64,000 nucleotides of DNA from Salinisphaera orenii subsp. orenii MK-B5 (GCF_003788635.1 NZ_AYKH01000012.1:62001-126000); one strand, 5' to 3'. Counted from the first letter of the stretch, positions 27,365-37,862 are shown. Numbers and translations are program-made. The notes: a model not told the origin generated them from the sequence alone.

Positions 27365-27994
27365 TCAGGCGGTGAAACGGTTGTGCAGACCGCATTCGCG
27401 ATTGCCGAGCACCTTCGTGGGATCGTAGTAGCTGGTCTCGTTCGGCAGGTCGTGCTTGTCGAGATAGGCCTGCATGTCGGCCTCGGTCCACTCCAGCACC
27501 GGCGCGACCTTGACCACACCGCCGGGCTTGTCCTGCGACACGATCTCCATGTTCTTGCGGAACTCGGTCTGGTCCCGGCGCACGGCCGTCAGCCAGACGT
27601 CCGGCGCCATCTCCTGCATCGCGCGACCGAAGGGCTCGAGCTTGACCTGACGGGTGAACTCCTCGTGCTGCGGATCGTCCACATCCGGGATGCCCATCAG
27701 CGCGTCGCGGCGCGCGGCCGACATCAGCGGATTGAACACGTGGATGTTCAGGTTCAGATCGTTGATCAGCTTCTCGGCGAAGAGATAGGTCTTGCGTGTG
27801 GCATAGCCGGAGTCGATCCACACGACCGGCATGTCCGGCTGGACCTGGCTGGCCAGATGCAGGATCACGGCCTCGTTCGGGCCGAAGTTGGTCGTGACGA
27901 TGGTCCTGCCGTCGAGGCCGGCCGCCCATTCCACGATCTGCTTGGGATGCTGGCCGGCGAGTTCGGCGTTGGCTTTCGCGATATCGACTTGCAT
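27365..27994 (-). CDS. cysH: Phosphoadenosine phosphosulfate (PAPS) reductase
   Basis: A 209-residue cytoplasmic enzyme reducing PAPS to sulfite with thioredoxin. The ATG at 27994 gives MQVDIAKANAELAGQHPKQI; frames further out lack homology. IVTTNFGPNEAVILHLASQV near residue 30 and VVWIDSGYATRKTYLFAE near 57 form the adenylyl-sulfate site. The catalytic cysteine is in the C-terminal ECGLH motif (NRECGLHNRF). No Cys-Cys pair for a 4Fe-4S cluster is present, so PAPS and not APS should be the substrate. The enzyme is slightly shorter than E. coli CysH (about 244). It diverges from ettA. The sulfotransferases elsewhere in the window would compete for the same PAPS. Confidence 0.95.
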   Translation of the reverse strand: MQVDIAKANAELAGQHPKQIVEWAAGLDGRTIVTTNFGPNEAVILHLASQVQPDMPVVWIDSGYATRKTYLFAEKLINDLNLNIHVFNPLMSAARRDALMGIPDVDDPQHEEFTRQVKLEPFGRAMQEMAPDVWLTAVRRDQTEFRKNMEIVSQDKPGGVVKVAPVLEWTEADMQAYLDKHDLPNETSYYDPTKVLGNRECGLHNRFTA

Positions 27995-28202
27995 GACTCG
28001 TCCTCGTCCGTACCCGTGCCGCTGGGCCACACGGGCGTTCATTGGCTGTGGACCGCTGATTCTAAGTACTGCGATGTTATTTTAAAGGCCTTGGGTTATA
28101 CCGTTGGCGCATATGCTTATGGGATGACGGCGCGGTTCGCCGCTGCCGGGGTTGTCAAAGTTGGCTACACTAGCGGGCTGTCATGAACCCCTCGTGAAAC
28201 CC
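27995..28202. promoter_or_regulatory. Divergent cysH/ettA control region
   Basis: About 200 bp with an AT-rich centre (28055-28130, including TTATTTTAAAGG and GGGTTATACC) in an otherwise GC-rich window. Both promoters should lie here, and a CysB site would be expected for cysH. No exact -35/-10 pair could be fixed by eye. Confidence 0.4.
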
Positions 28203-29864
<1,662 letters not shown>

Positions 29865-30782
29865 ACCGGGCACGGGCACGCGCGGCGCGGACCGAGTGGC
29901 GGCCGCACCGCGCGGCGGCGTGCGCACCGTCGACTCCGGTATCGGCGGACCGAGGCTCCGGCGGGGAATATCGACGGAAAGTTCGCCGGCGCCGCTGAAG
30001 GCTATCTCCTCCGATAGACGGCCACTCGTCGCGACTTGACGGTGACGGGAGTATTTCGAGCCGACCGGCGGCCCGCCGCTCGGTCCCCGGCCGAGCGTCA
30101 CCGTTCCTGCCCGCCGTAGCGCGCCCGCGCGCCGAGCCGGCTCGATCCGCGCCTCGACGAGCCCATTGGTGGCTGTCTTGGCCGGGATTCAGCCCAAGGC
30201 GGGCCGCGTCCGGCGCAGCGCTGCTGACCACTGCCGCGACGAGCCGACAACGCAGCGCCGGGCGCTGATCGGGGTGCTCACATCGCATCAGGCGATCAAC
30301 CCCCAAGACGAGCGCCGTCCGGCCGAGTCGGCCGCAGCCATGACCGGCGCCGGGCCGGAACATCGTTCACGCAGAGACCGCGGCGGCTTCGCCCGGTCCG
30401 GCCTTGGCCGGTTGGTCCCGTTGTGCCGGCCGGCAACCGTCCTTCCGTGTCGGATCGACGGCTTGCCGAGCCGTGCCCCGGCCGATCGACCGAATGGCAC
30501 CGACCGCGGCGATCGCACACTGCGTTGAGACGCTATGGAGCCGCACGGCGGGAAACGCGAAATACCTCCACTCCTTCGAGCCGCGGCACGGCTGCACGGC
30601 GCCCCGCCCGATCACGCCACCGCCCCTCCAGTGCGCCGGTGCGGCTTCATCGGGTCACCGACCCGAGGGGACGCCGGCCGGCGCTGCTCGATGCACCCCC
30701 GGCCATGCACGCCCCGCGCTCCGCCTCGAAGCGGGCGACAACCCACCGGGCCGAATCCGCCCTGCGACCACTCGATCGTGTC
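29865..30782. other. Long gene-free stretch between ettA and LysE-type exporter
   Basis: About 920 bp between converging genes. Open frames exist on both strands but give Arg/Pro/Gly-rich products without start signals, consistent with chance in high-GC DNA. No terminator with a T-run, tRNA or repeat was recognised. Confidence 0.5.
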
Positions 30783-31382
30783 TCAGCCGCCCGCGCCGAG
30801 AATGGGATAGAGCGAGGCGACGAGCAGGCAGGCCATGGCCACGTTGAACGTCCGGCGGCGTTTCGCATCCGACAGCCATCGCCGGATCACCGTACCGAGC
30901 CAGGCCCAGACGGAGATCGCCGGAAAGGACACCAGCGTGAACGCGGCGGCCACGAGGATCACCGACACGAACGAGCGATCGGGCGCATAGATCGTGATCG
31001 CCGACAGGCCGATGGCCCAGGCCTTGGGGTTGACCCACTGAAACGCCGCCGCCTGCATGAAGGTCATCGGGCGGCTGCCCGATGACGCCGAGGCCAGCGG
31101 CGCGGCGGTGGCCACCTTCCAGGCGAGCCAGAGCAGGTAGACGGCGCAGATGATCTGCAGCAGCGTGCGCACGACCGGCACGGCCTCGAAGAGTGCCATC
31201 AGGCCGGCGCCTGCGAGCAGGATCAGCACGGCCAGACCGGCGACGATGCCCGCCATGTGCGGCAGCGTCCGGCCGAAGCCGAAATTGGCTCCCGAGGCCA
31301 TCAGCATCAGGTTGTTCGGGCCCGGCGTGACGGTGGCCACGAAAGCGAATCCGAGCAGCGCCGCCAGTACTGAAAGTCCCAT
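30783..31382 (-). CDS. LysE/RhtB-family amino-acid exporter
   Basis: A 199-residue inner-membrane protein with about six helices. The ATG at 31382 follows GGAGG and gives MGLSVLAALLGFAFVATVTP. The family signature TPGPNNLMLMASGANFGFGR lies at residues about 19-38, and FQWVNPKAWAIGLSAI near 115 is the second conserved block. It would export an amino acid or derivative by proton antiport. The divergently transcribed Lrp/AsnC regulator 101 bp away is the likely controller, in the manner of LysE-LysG or RhtB-Lrp pairs. The substrate is not shown by the sequence. Confidence 0.93.
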   Translation of the reverse strand: MGLSVLAALLGFAFVATVTPGPNNLMLMASGANFGFGRTLPHMAGIVAGLAVLILLAGAGLMALFEAVPVVRTLLQIICAVYLLWLAWKVATAAPLASASSGSRPMTFMQAAAFQWVNPKAWAIGLSAITIYAPDRSFVSVILVAAAFTLVSFPAISVWAWLGTVIRRWLSDAKRRRTFNVAMACLLVASLYPILGAGG

Positions 31383-31483
31383 TGAATGACCTCCTTGTCG
31401 CAAAACAATTATAGGTCGAATTCAACGCAATTTATGGTCTAATTAATGCCTTAATGGCCCATTTAATGCAATTATAAATCATC
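31383..31483. promoter_or_regulatory. AT-rich divergent promoter/operator between lysE-like and lrp-like genes
   Basis: Roughly 100 bp, strongly AT-rich unlike its surroundings. Related segments repeat across it: GCAATTTATGG, then CTAATTAATGCCTTAATGG, then CCCATTTAATGCAATTATA. ATTTATGG and CCATTTAAT read as an inverted pair. AT-rich, repeated half-sites suit a Lrp-type octamer wrapping DNA, so this probably holds the operator for both genes. Confidence 0.55.
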
Positions 31484-31927
31484 ATGGATGCAACCGATCG
31501 GCGTATATTGCAGGATCTCGAAATCGACGGGCGAATCAGCAACGTCCAGCTGGCCGAGCGCGTGAACCTGTCGCCGTCCACCTGCCTGCGCCGCGTGCAG
31601 GAACTCGAACGCACCGGCGTGATCCGAGGCTATCGGGCCGTGACCGATCCGGCGCGCATGGGACGTGGATTCGTGGCCTATGTCACCGTCGGGCTTTCAT
31701 CGCATACCAAGTCCGCACAACAGGAGTTCGAACGCGCCATGGCCGCCGCACCGGATGTGGTCGAGTGCCACAACATCACCGGCGCGTTCGAGTATCTCCT
31801 GCGCGTCGAGAGCCGCGACCTCGCGAGTTACAAGCACTTTCATACCGAGGATCTGGGCACCCACCGCCACGTCAGCGCCATCACCACCTATATCGTGATG
31901 AGCTCGCCCAAGGACGGGCGCGCCTGA
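31484..31927 (+). CDS. Lrp/AsnC-family transcriptional regulator
   Basis: A 147-residue DNA-binding protein. Residues 1-55 are the winged helix-turn-helix (MDATDRRILQDLEIDGRISN, then VQLAERVNLSPSTCLRRVQE), and residues about 65-140 are the RAM effector-binding sandwich (FVAYVTVGLS, VVECHNITGAFEYLLRVESR, then HRHVSAITTYIVM). The product length is typical of the group. Ligand is usually an amino acid. Divergence from the LysE-type exporter suggests it switches the exporter on when its amino acid builds up. Confidence 0.95.
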   Translation: MDATDRRILQDLEIDGRISNVQLAERVNLSPSTCLRRVQELERTGVIRGYRAVTDPARMGRGFVAYVTVGLSSHTKSAQQEFERAMAAAPDVVECHNITGAFEYLLRVESRDLASYKHFHTEDLGTHRHVSAITTYIVMSSPKDGRA

Positions 31928-31952
31928 ACGCGCGGATCGCCCTCGGCCGACC

Positions 31953-31988
31953 CGTCGTGTGGCACGAGCATGCCCGTGCCACACGACG
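31953..31988. terminator. 14-bp perfect hairpin after lrp-like gene
   Basis: CGTCGTGTGGCACG and CGTGCCACACGACG form a perfect 14-bp stem around an 8-base loop, 26 bp past the regulator stop. There is no T-run after it, so it is either a weak terminator, an mRNA 3'-end stabiliser or a protein-binding palindrome. Confidence 0.55.
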
Positions 31989-32180
31989 GCGTTGCGACGG
32001 CACGCGGCCGGCCGGAATCGCGCCCCGGTGTCCGGCTGGCGATGGCCGACGCCCGGCTACCGTCGAGGCTCGGCGACCGCACGCGCCTCACGCTGCAACA
32101 GCCCGGGCATATGCCGTCACCACGCCGGAGCAAGACGATCGGCGCTTCATGGCCGGCGCTGCATTGGCTAGACTGGCCGG

Positions 32181-33080
32181 ATGCAGAATACAGACACCCT
32201 GGAACGAATACTCACCCAGCTGACCCGGCTGGCCGATATCGACGAAGCCCGGCTCGCCGACGAACGGCGCGCGGTCGGCGGTGATATCGACTGGTCCGCG
32301 CGCGCGTTCCGCTGGCGCGACGACGGCCGCCTGCAGGCGATTCCCGCGCCGGCCACGATGCCACTCGACCGGCTGCACGGTATCGACCGCCAGAAGGCGC
32401 GGCTGCTCGCGAACACGCGCCAGTTCGTCGCCGGCCGGCCCGCCAACAACGCCCTGCTCTGGGGCTCGCGCGGGACCGGCAAATCGTCGCTCGTGCGTGC
32501 GCTGCTGCCCGAATTCGCCGACGACGGCCTGCGCATCGTCGAGGTGCCGGCCCACCGGCTGGTCGATCTGCCCGACCTCGTGGCCACGCTGGCCGGGCGC
32601 AGCGAGCGCTTTCTCGTCTTCTCCGACGATCTATCGTTCGAAGCGGGCGACGGCAGCTACAAGGCGCTCAAGGCCGTGCTCGACGGGTCGCTGGCCGCAG
32701 CCCCCGAGAACGTCCTGATCTACGCGACGTCCAATCGACGCCACCTGTTGCCGGAGTACCAGTCCGAGAATCAGGCCTCGCGCACGGTCGACGCGGCCAG
32801 TGGCGAAATCCATCACGGCGAGGCGGTGGAGGAAAAGATCTCGCTGTCCGAACGATTCGGGCTGTGGCTATCGTTCTACCCCTTTGATCAGAGCCATTAC
32901 CTGGCGATCGCGGCCCGCCATCTCGCCGCCCACGGCATCGAAGCCGAAGTCGGCATCGACCAGCCCTGGGAGCGCGAAGCGCTGCAGTGGGCGCTGGCGC
33001 GGGGCAATCGTTCCGGGCGCACCGCAGAACAGTTCGCCCGCGACTGGGCGGGGCGATTTTCAGCCGACGACGCACTCTAG
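32181..33080 (+). CDS. DUF815 family ATP-binding protein (AAA fold)
   Basis: A 299-residue cytoplasmic protein. Walker A is LLWGSRGTGKSSLVRALLPE near residue 93, and a Walker B-like acidic stretch is FLVFSDDLSFEAGD near 150. ENVLIYATSNRRHLLPEYQS near 175 is the sensor-1 region typical of DUF815. FGLWLSFYPFDQSHYLAIAA near 235 starts the lid. The family is widespread in proteobacteria but its client is unknown. It stands alone here; its stop overlaps the end of the decayed mrr gene on the other strand. Confidence 0.93.
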   Translation: MQNTDTLERILTQLTRLADIDEARLADERRAVGGDIDWSARAFRWRDDGRLQAIPAPATMPLDRLHGIDRQKARLLANTRQFVAGRPANNALLWGSRGTGKSSLVRALLPEFADDGLRIVEVPAHRLVDLPDLVATLAGRSERFLVFSDDLSFEAGDGSYKALKAVLDGSLAAAPENVLIYATSNRRHLLPEYQSENQASRTVDAASGEIHHGEAVEEKISLSERFGLWLSFYPFDQSHYLAIAARHLAAHGIEAEVGIDQPWEREALQWALARGNRSGRTAEQFARDWAGRFSADDAL

Positions 33081-33985
33081 AATTCGAAGTCGTCGTGATT
33101 GAGTCGCTGACCTTCAGGTCGCGACGCGCGCCACACAAACGCCGAAATCGATCATGTAGCCGGCCCGTTCCGCGCCGTTCACGAGGATGATCCGCGTATC
33201 GATCGCCCCGGCGTACGCCCGCGCTTCACCGCTGAAATCCGAAGCGGTGATCAAGACGCCCTTGCGTACGCGTCTGCCCTGCAGGGCGCCAGCGAACTTC
33301 TGTATCTCGGGCCGCCCCACCACGCTCGACCAGCGCTTGGCCTGGACATGGATCGCGTCCCGCGCGAGCCGATCCTCCTTGATCACGCCGTCCACGCGAC
33401 CGTCACCCGACTGGCCGAACGTCTGACCGGCGCTGCGGCGCGAGCCGCCGTAGCCCATCGCGACCAGCAGCTCGACGACCAGCCGTTCGAAAAGGGCCGG
33501 CGAGCCAGCCAGCACTTTGTCCAGAAGTTCGACTTCGAGCGCGTCTCGCATGCGTGGATCGCGCTGCTCGATCTAATCGCACGGGTCGTTGACTCGGCTA
33601 CAGCGTCGCCGTTTTCCGTTTTGGTTCGTCGACGGCTGTTTCTTTCACTCGGCCCGCGGAAGTGCCGATACGGCTCAAAGCGCTTGCGGTATCCAAGATC
33701 GATTCGTTCTTTTCCTCGACGAGGCCGCCCGGCCCGCCGGCGTGATGCGATAGCCGGCGCGCGCCGGCAAATCGATCAGGCCGCCCCACGCCTTGAGATG
33801 CACCTGGGCCCGCACCACACGATTCACGAATACCGACTGCTGACCGCTCGGCAGCATTGTCGCCCTTTCGTCTTCTGAAAGTTCGAAATGCCCGGCGCGT
33901 GCGGCGAGCGTCTCGTAGTTGGCATGAATCCGTTCATCGGACAGAGGAACCAACAGGGGCCGCAGGACCGTCTGAAAATCGGGAT
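33077..33985 (-). pseudogene. mrr: Mrr-type restriction endonuclease, decayed
   Basis: The two Mrr domains are in different frames. The N-terminal winged-helix domain reads LSDPDFQTVLRPLLVPLSDE to KAWGGLIDLPARAGYRITPA (33985-33720). A frameshift follows, then a linker (LVEEKNESILDTASALSRIG) ending in a stop. The catalytic domain restarts at 33551 with ALFERLVVELLVAMGYGGSR, SGDGRVDGVIKEDRLARDA and HVQAKRWSSVVGRPEIQKFA, keeping the D-(x)n-QAK nuclease core. A last frameshift separates it from the family-like end HDDFEF. At least three frame changes plus stops argue against a working single protein, though the catalytic piece alone could still be translated. Confidence 0.8.
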
Positions 33986-33988
33986 CGC

Positions 33989-34540
33989 TCAGCCGGCCTC
34001 GGGCGCCGCGACGAGCGTCTCACCGCACTGGCGGCACAGGTAGGTCGTGCCCGCCTGCGCCCGCTTGTGGCGGATACTGGTCAACCAGGCGGGTTCATCG
34101 CAGCGACAGCGATAGCGATGACGCGTCAGCCGCCGTGTCGGCTCGGCGGGCAGCGTATGGCACGGCGCCGGCTCGACGCCGAAGGCTCGCATGAGCGCTT
34201 TCCATTCCGCGCCATGCGGCTTTGCGCGACGGCCGCACAGCCGATGGATCACGACGTGCGCCACCTCGTGGGGCACGGTCTCGGCGAGCATCTCGCGCGG
34301 GTGAGAGGCCAGCAGCGCGGCGTTGATGCGGATGGCGCAGTCGCCGCGGCGACGCGAGAGAATCGCCTGGCCCGCGGCCCGGCCGCGCAGATCGAAACGC
34401 ACCGCCGGCACCGGCAGCCGCGCGGCACTGGCGCCGGTGATCTCGCGCGCTCGCATGATCCAGTGCGCGGTGGCCTCGACGGCTCGGGCCTGCGGGTCGT
34501 CGTCGTCGAGATCGAGTCGCTGCTGTTCGGCTCCGGCCAT
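33989..34540 (-). CDS. SprT-like zinc metalloprotease domain protein
   Basis: A 183-residue protein with the zinc-protease helix MLAETVPHEVAHVVIHRLCG near residue 90 (HExxH), a third ligand His in KPHGAEWKALMRAFG, and a C-terminal zinc ribbon (YRCRCDEP and YLCRQCGETL). This is the SprT/Spartan-type arrangement, in eukaryotes a DNA-protein crosslink protease; bacterial SprT function is not settled. It starts at the ATG at 34540. The N-terminal region LRGRAAGQAILSRRRGDCAI is the usual strand before the helix. The neighbouring upstream gene is an unknown protein on the same strand with 29 bp between. Confidence 0.88.
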   Translation of the reverse strand: MAGAEQQRLDLDDDDPQARAVEATAHWIMRAREITGASAARLPVPAVRFDLRGRAAGQAILSRRRGDCAIRINAALLASHPREMLAETVPHEVAHVVIHRLCGRRAKPHGAEWKALMRAFGVEPAPCHTLPAEPTRRLTRHRYRCRCDEPAWLTSIRHKRAQAGTTYLCRQCGETLVAAPEAG

Positions 34541-34569
34541 GCGTACCGTTGGCTTCGTGGGCGGGCGTC

Positions 34570-35244
34570 TCAGGATACCCGTTTGCGCGGGGCCACCCCA
34601 GACTGCGGCGCGGCCGTCAGTGCGAGCGCCTGCCGCAGGGCCAGGCGCTGCCGACGGATCCAGTCGGCATCCGCCAGCCGGTCGCGCAGACAGAAGGGAA
34701 ACTGCTGGCTGAGCTCGGCCAGACGCCGGTCCGCGTGTTCACGCGCCGCGCACAGCCGGTCATGCTCCCGGCGCAGGGCCACCACGGCCTGCGGCAGGCG
34801 CGCGTGACGCGCCAGCGGTCGGGCCTCGGGCAGCAGCCGGGCCAGCGTTTCGCGGTCGCCGTGGCGATAGGCCGCCATCGCGCGGGGCCAGAGACCGTCG
34901 CCGTCCGCGGCGGCGGCCTGCGGTACCACCCGCGGATGCAGCAGCGCGAGCAGCGCACGAAAGCTGTCGCGGGCCACGGCGGCCTCGGTCGCCGTCAGTG
35001 TCGACCAGTGCTCGCGTTCGGCCTGGGCGGCGGCCATGCGCATTTCCGGCGCGCTGGCGCGGTCGCGGCGCAGGTCGCCGAAGGCGGCCCAGTAGCGCGC
35101 CGCCCACTCGGGACCGTCGTGGAAACGCCAGTCCGCCTCGATCGACAGCGCGCGGGCCAGACGACGGCGTTCGTCGCGGGCCGCCCGGTACAGCGTGCCG
35201 TGGGCGGGGTGAATCAGCGTGCCGGCGGTATTCGATGTGGTCAT
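34570..35244 (-). CDS. Hypothetical protein, helical and arginine-rich
   Basis: A 224-residue protein that I do not recognise, with a GGGAG sequence upstream of the ATG at 35244. It has no signal peptide or membrane segment. The composition (many Ala, Arg, Glu, few beta-formers) suggests an all-helical protein. YWAAFGDLRRDRASAPEMRM and LCAAREHADRRLAELSQQFP look like heptad-containing helices. Position upstream of the SprT-like gene, same strand, suggests co-transcription. Codon use looks coding, and reading frame, SD and operon position support it as a real gene. Confidence 0.6.
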   Translation of the reverse strand: MTTSNTAGTLIHPAHGTLYRAARDERRRLARALSIEADWRFHDGPEWAARYWAAFGDLRRDRASAPEMRMAAAQAEREHWSTLTATEAAVARDSFRALLALLHPRVVPQAAAADGDGLWPRAMAAYRHGDRETLARLLPEARPLARHARLPQAVVALRREHDRLCAAREHADRRLAELSQQFPFCLRDRLADADWIRRQRLALRQALALTAAPQSGVAPRKRVS

Positions 35245-35321
35245 GCTCGACTCCCTGTGTTGGCGTCGAGCACAGGGTGGCCGCGGCGGTGGGTCAATTG
35301 GCGACCCGCGGCTGTATGAAT

Positions 35322-36326
35322 CTACAATTTTTCGGTATCCACCGCCGTATCGGCATAGCGCGCCGCGGCCCGCCGCAGCCGGTCGGCGGCGGCCTCGCGC
35401 AGCGCCGCAGGCGCGATGATCTCGGCCTCAGGGCCATAGGCGAGCACGTCCTGCAGCAGTTCCTCGGGGGCCGCATACGGCACGCGCAGCTCGTAGCCGC
35501 CGTCGTCGTGCCAGTGGCCGCTCTGATCCGGATGCCACTGTTCGTCGGCCACCCAGCGGGCCGCGCGGGCCGAGAACCGGACCACGGCGATCTGCGTGGC
35601 CGCGCCGGAGATGATGCCGTAGCCGCTGCCCAGTTCGCGGTCCAGCGCCGCGGCGTCCATGTCGATCGCCGTCGCCTCCGTGATCTCCGCCCGACGGATC
35701 CGGTCCAGCGAGAAGCTGCGAAGGCCCTCGGCGTCGTGGCACCAGGCGTCCAGATACCAGTTGTCGCGATAGTAGACGAGCCGCTGGGGTGAGACGGTGC
35801 GCCGGCTCTCGGTGTCGCGGGCGCGGCCGTGATAGCGGATATCCAGCCGGCGCCGCATCGCCAGCGCCCCCGCGACGTCCGCGAAGGCGGCGCCGGGCCG
35901 GCGGGCGCTGGCGCGCAGGATGCGGGTCCGGCGCGCCAGTTCGCCGGTGCCCATGGCCCGGCTTTCCAGAATCCGCTCGAGGCGCTTGCGGATCGGGTCG
36001 AGATCGGCGGCGAGCAGACCGGGCTGAACGGTCTCCAGCAGCTGATCCATGGCCAGCAGCGAGACCAGCTCGGAAGCGTTGAACCACAGCCCCGGCAGTT
36101 CGAAATGCGCGTCCGGCGAGGCGCCGTCGGCCAGCGCGTAGTAGTAGCCGTTATACTCGCGGTCGTATTCGATCGGCGCATCGAGATACAGCCGCATGTC
36201 GCGGATGATGCGCTTGACCGTGGCCGGCGAGCATTCGAGGCGCTCTTCCAGCGTGGCCTTCGGGATCGGCCGGCGCGCGCCGGCCAGCTGGCGATGCAGC
36301 GCGTAGATGCGGTCGAACACATTCAT
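35322..36326 (-). CDS. WYL-domain transcriptional regulator (YafY-like)
   Basis: A 334-residue DNA-binding protein. The ATG at 36326 gives MNVFDRIYALHRQLAGARRP; the frame is open upstream but without homology. Residues 1-60 hold a DeoR-like helix-turn-helix (TLEERLECSPATVKRIIRDM). Residues about 140-215 are the WYL domain (LDIRYHGRARDTESRRTVSP, then LVYYRDNWYLDAWCHDAEGL), and the C-terminus is a WCX extension (VVRFSARAARWVADEQWHP, then YGPEAEIIAPAALREA). WYL proteins sense nucleic acids or nucleotides and often regulate DNA damage or phage defence. The nearby decayed mrr may be a remnant of such a defence setting. It diverges from the SRPBCC-SDR fusion gene. Confidence 0.92.
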   Translation of the reverse strand: MNVFDRIYALHRQLAGARRPIPKATLEERLECSPATVKRIIRDMRLYLDAPIEYDREYNGYYYALADGASPDAHFELPGLWFNASELVSLLAMDQLLETVQPGLLAADLDPIRKRLERILESRAMGTGELARRTRILRASARRPGAAFADVAGALAMRRRLDIRYHGRARDTESRRTVSPQRLVYYRDNWYLDAWCHDAEGLRSFSLDRIRRAEITEATAIDMDAAALDRELGSGYGIISGAATQIAVVRFSARAARWVADEQWHPDQSGHWHDDGGYELRVPYAAPEELLQDVLAYGPEAEIIAPAALREAAADRLRRAAARYADTAVDTEKL

Positions 36327-36449
36327 GTCCGCCAGTGTAACCAGCCTGCAGCGCGGCGCCGAACCGCCTGCCGAAAAACGCGCCTTGCAGCCGGGCACTG
36401 CACTGCACAAACTGGTGTCATACTGGGTACACGACACACGCCTGTCCCC

Positions 36450-37862
36450 ATGATCCGTATCCGGAAGAGTATCCGCGTCGCCCGCGGCGTCGCCGACTGT
36501 TATCGCTATCTCGTTGATTTTTCGACCAGCGAGCAATGGGACCCCGCGGTCTACCGGGCCGCCAAGCGCACCCCCGGCGCGCCCGGCGTCGGCACCGAAT
36601 TCGACGTCACGGTCTCGCTGTTCGGCCGTCGGCGCGAGCTACGCTATCGCATCGAATCCCTGGCGCCCGGCACGGCCATCGTGCTCTGCGGCACCGGTGC
36701 CGGCATGGTCTCCGAGGAGCGGATCGAACTGGTCGCCGATGGCGATGCGACGACCGTCGAATACCGGGCCGACTTCACGCTGACGGGCCTGCTCGGCTGG
36801 TCTAAGCCGGCCGCCCGGGCGCTGGTCGAGCGCATGACCGGGGCGGCGCTCGCGGGTCTGCGCGACGCGCTCGAAATCGACACGACCCCGCCGCGCCAGG
36901 GGTGGCGAGACTACATCGCCGACCGCAGCTTGATCGCCGCCGCACCGAGCTTCACCGAACGCGGTTATCTGGCGCTGGACGACAAGGCCCACAGCGAGTT
37001 CATGGACGACCGCGTGGTGGTGGTCACCGGCGCCACCGGTGGGATCGGCGAAGCCATCGCCGCGGAGTACGCCCGCCTGGGCGCGACCACGGTGATCGTG
37101 GGCCGGGACGCGCAGCGTCTGGCGGCGGCCGCGACGCGCGTGCGCGATTTCGCCGGCTGCGCGGCCGAGCGCGTGACCACCGTCGAAGCCGATCTGCTGG
37201 ATCTCGCCCAGACCCGCGCGGCCGCGGACGCACTCGTGGCCGCGCATCCGCGCATCGACGTGCTCGTCAACAACGCGGGCGCCCTGTTCGCCGAACGCGC
37301 GACCACGGCGGACGGCTTCGAGCGCACGTTCGCGATCAACCTGGTCGCGCCGTTCGTGCTGACGGAGGGCCTGATGCCGGCGCTCGGCGCGGCCCGCGGC
37401 CGCGTGGTGAACATGTCCAGCGGCGGCATGTATCTTCAGCCGCTGGTCCTGGCGGACCTGAATTTCGCCGAGGGCCGCTTCGACGGGACCAAGGCCTACG
37501 CCCGCGCCAAGCGCGGCCTGGTCGCGCTGACCCGACACTGGGCACGGCGCTACGCCGAGACCGGCGTGACCTTCAACGCCATGCATCCCGGCTGGGTCGC
37601 GACCGCAGGCGTGGCCCAGTCGCTGCCGGGCTTCAACCGCGCGCTGGGCCGCTTCCTGCGGGATGCCCGAATGGGCGCGGATACCGCCGTGTGGCTGGGG
37701 GCATCGCGGGCCGCGGGTCGAATCAATGGCGAGTTCTTCTTCGACCGCCGGCCGCATCCCACGGCCGTGTTGCCCAACACGCGAGTACGGCCGAGCGAGG
37801 CCCAGCAACTCCACGGCTGGCTGCGCAACGCCACCGGAATGGACGGCCATGGCGTCGGATAA
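36450..37862 (+). CDS. SRPBCC-SDR fusion protein (polyketide-cyclase fold plus short-chain dehydrogenase)
   Basis: A 470-residue cytoplasmic protein with two domains in one frame. Residues 1-145 are a START/SRPBCC hydrophobic-ligand fold (VARGVADCYRYLVDFSTSEQ, then GTEFDVTVSLFGRRRELRYR). Residues about 188-440 are a classical SDR: VVVVTGATGGIGEAIAAEYA, DVLVNNAGALFAERATT, RVVNMSSGGMYLQPL, and the catalytic pair in KAYARAKRGLVALTRHW (Tyr near 350, Lys four later). The MSSGGMY motif points to the DHRS-12-like subgroup. The start is the ATG at 36450. The last 14 bases overlap the UbiB-like kinase gene, so the two are coupled. The SRPBCC part may present a lipid or quinone-like substrate to the dehydrogenase; that is inference. 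Confidence 0.88.
   Translation: MIRIRKSIRVARGVADCYRYLVDFSTSEQWDPAVYRAAKRTPGAPGVGTEFDVTVSLFGRRRELRYRIESLAPGTAIVLCGTGAGMVSEERIELVADGDATTVEYRADFTLTGLLGWSKPAARALVERMTGAALAGLRDALEIDTTPPRQGWRDYIADRSLIAAAPSFTERGYLALDDKAHSEFMDDRVVVVTGATGGIGEAIAAEYARLGATTVIVGRDAQRLAAAATRVRDFAGCAAERVTTVEADLLDLAQTRAAADALVAAHPRIDVLVNNAGALFAERATTADGFERTFAINLVAPFVLTEGLMPALGAARGRVVNMSSGGMYLQPLVLADLNFAEGRFDGTKAYARAKRGLVALTRHWARRYAETGVTFNAMHPGWVATAGVAQSLPGFNRALGRFLRDARMGADTAVWLGASRAAGRINGEFFFDRRPHPTAVLPNTRVRPSEAQQLHGWLRNATGMDGHGVG

Noticed and set aside
28153-28171. TTGTCA and TACACT as a promoter for ettA
   Set aside because: The spacing of 8 bp is far too short for a sigma-70 promoter.
30404-31085. Overlapping open frames in the ettA to exporter gap
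   Set aside because: They are low-complexity, and one runs into the exporter gene on the opposite strand; no start signals.
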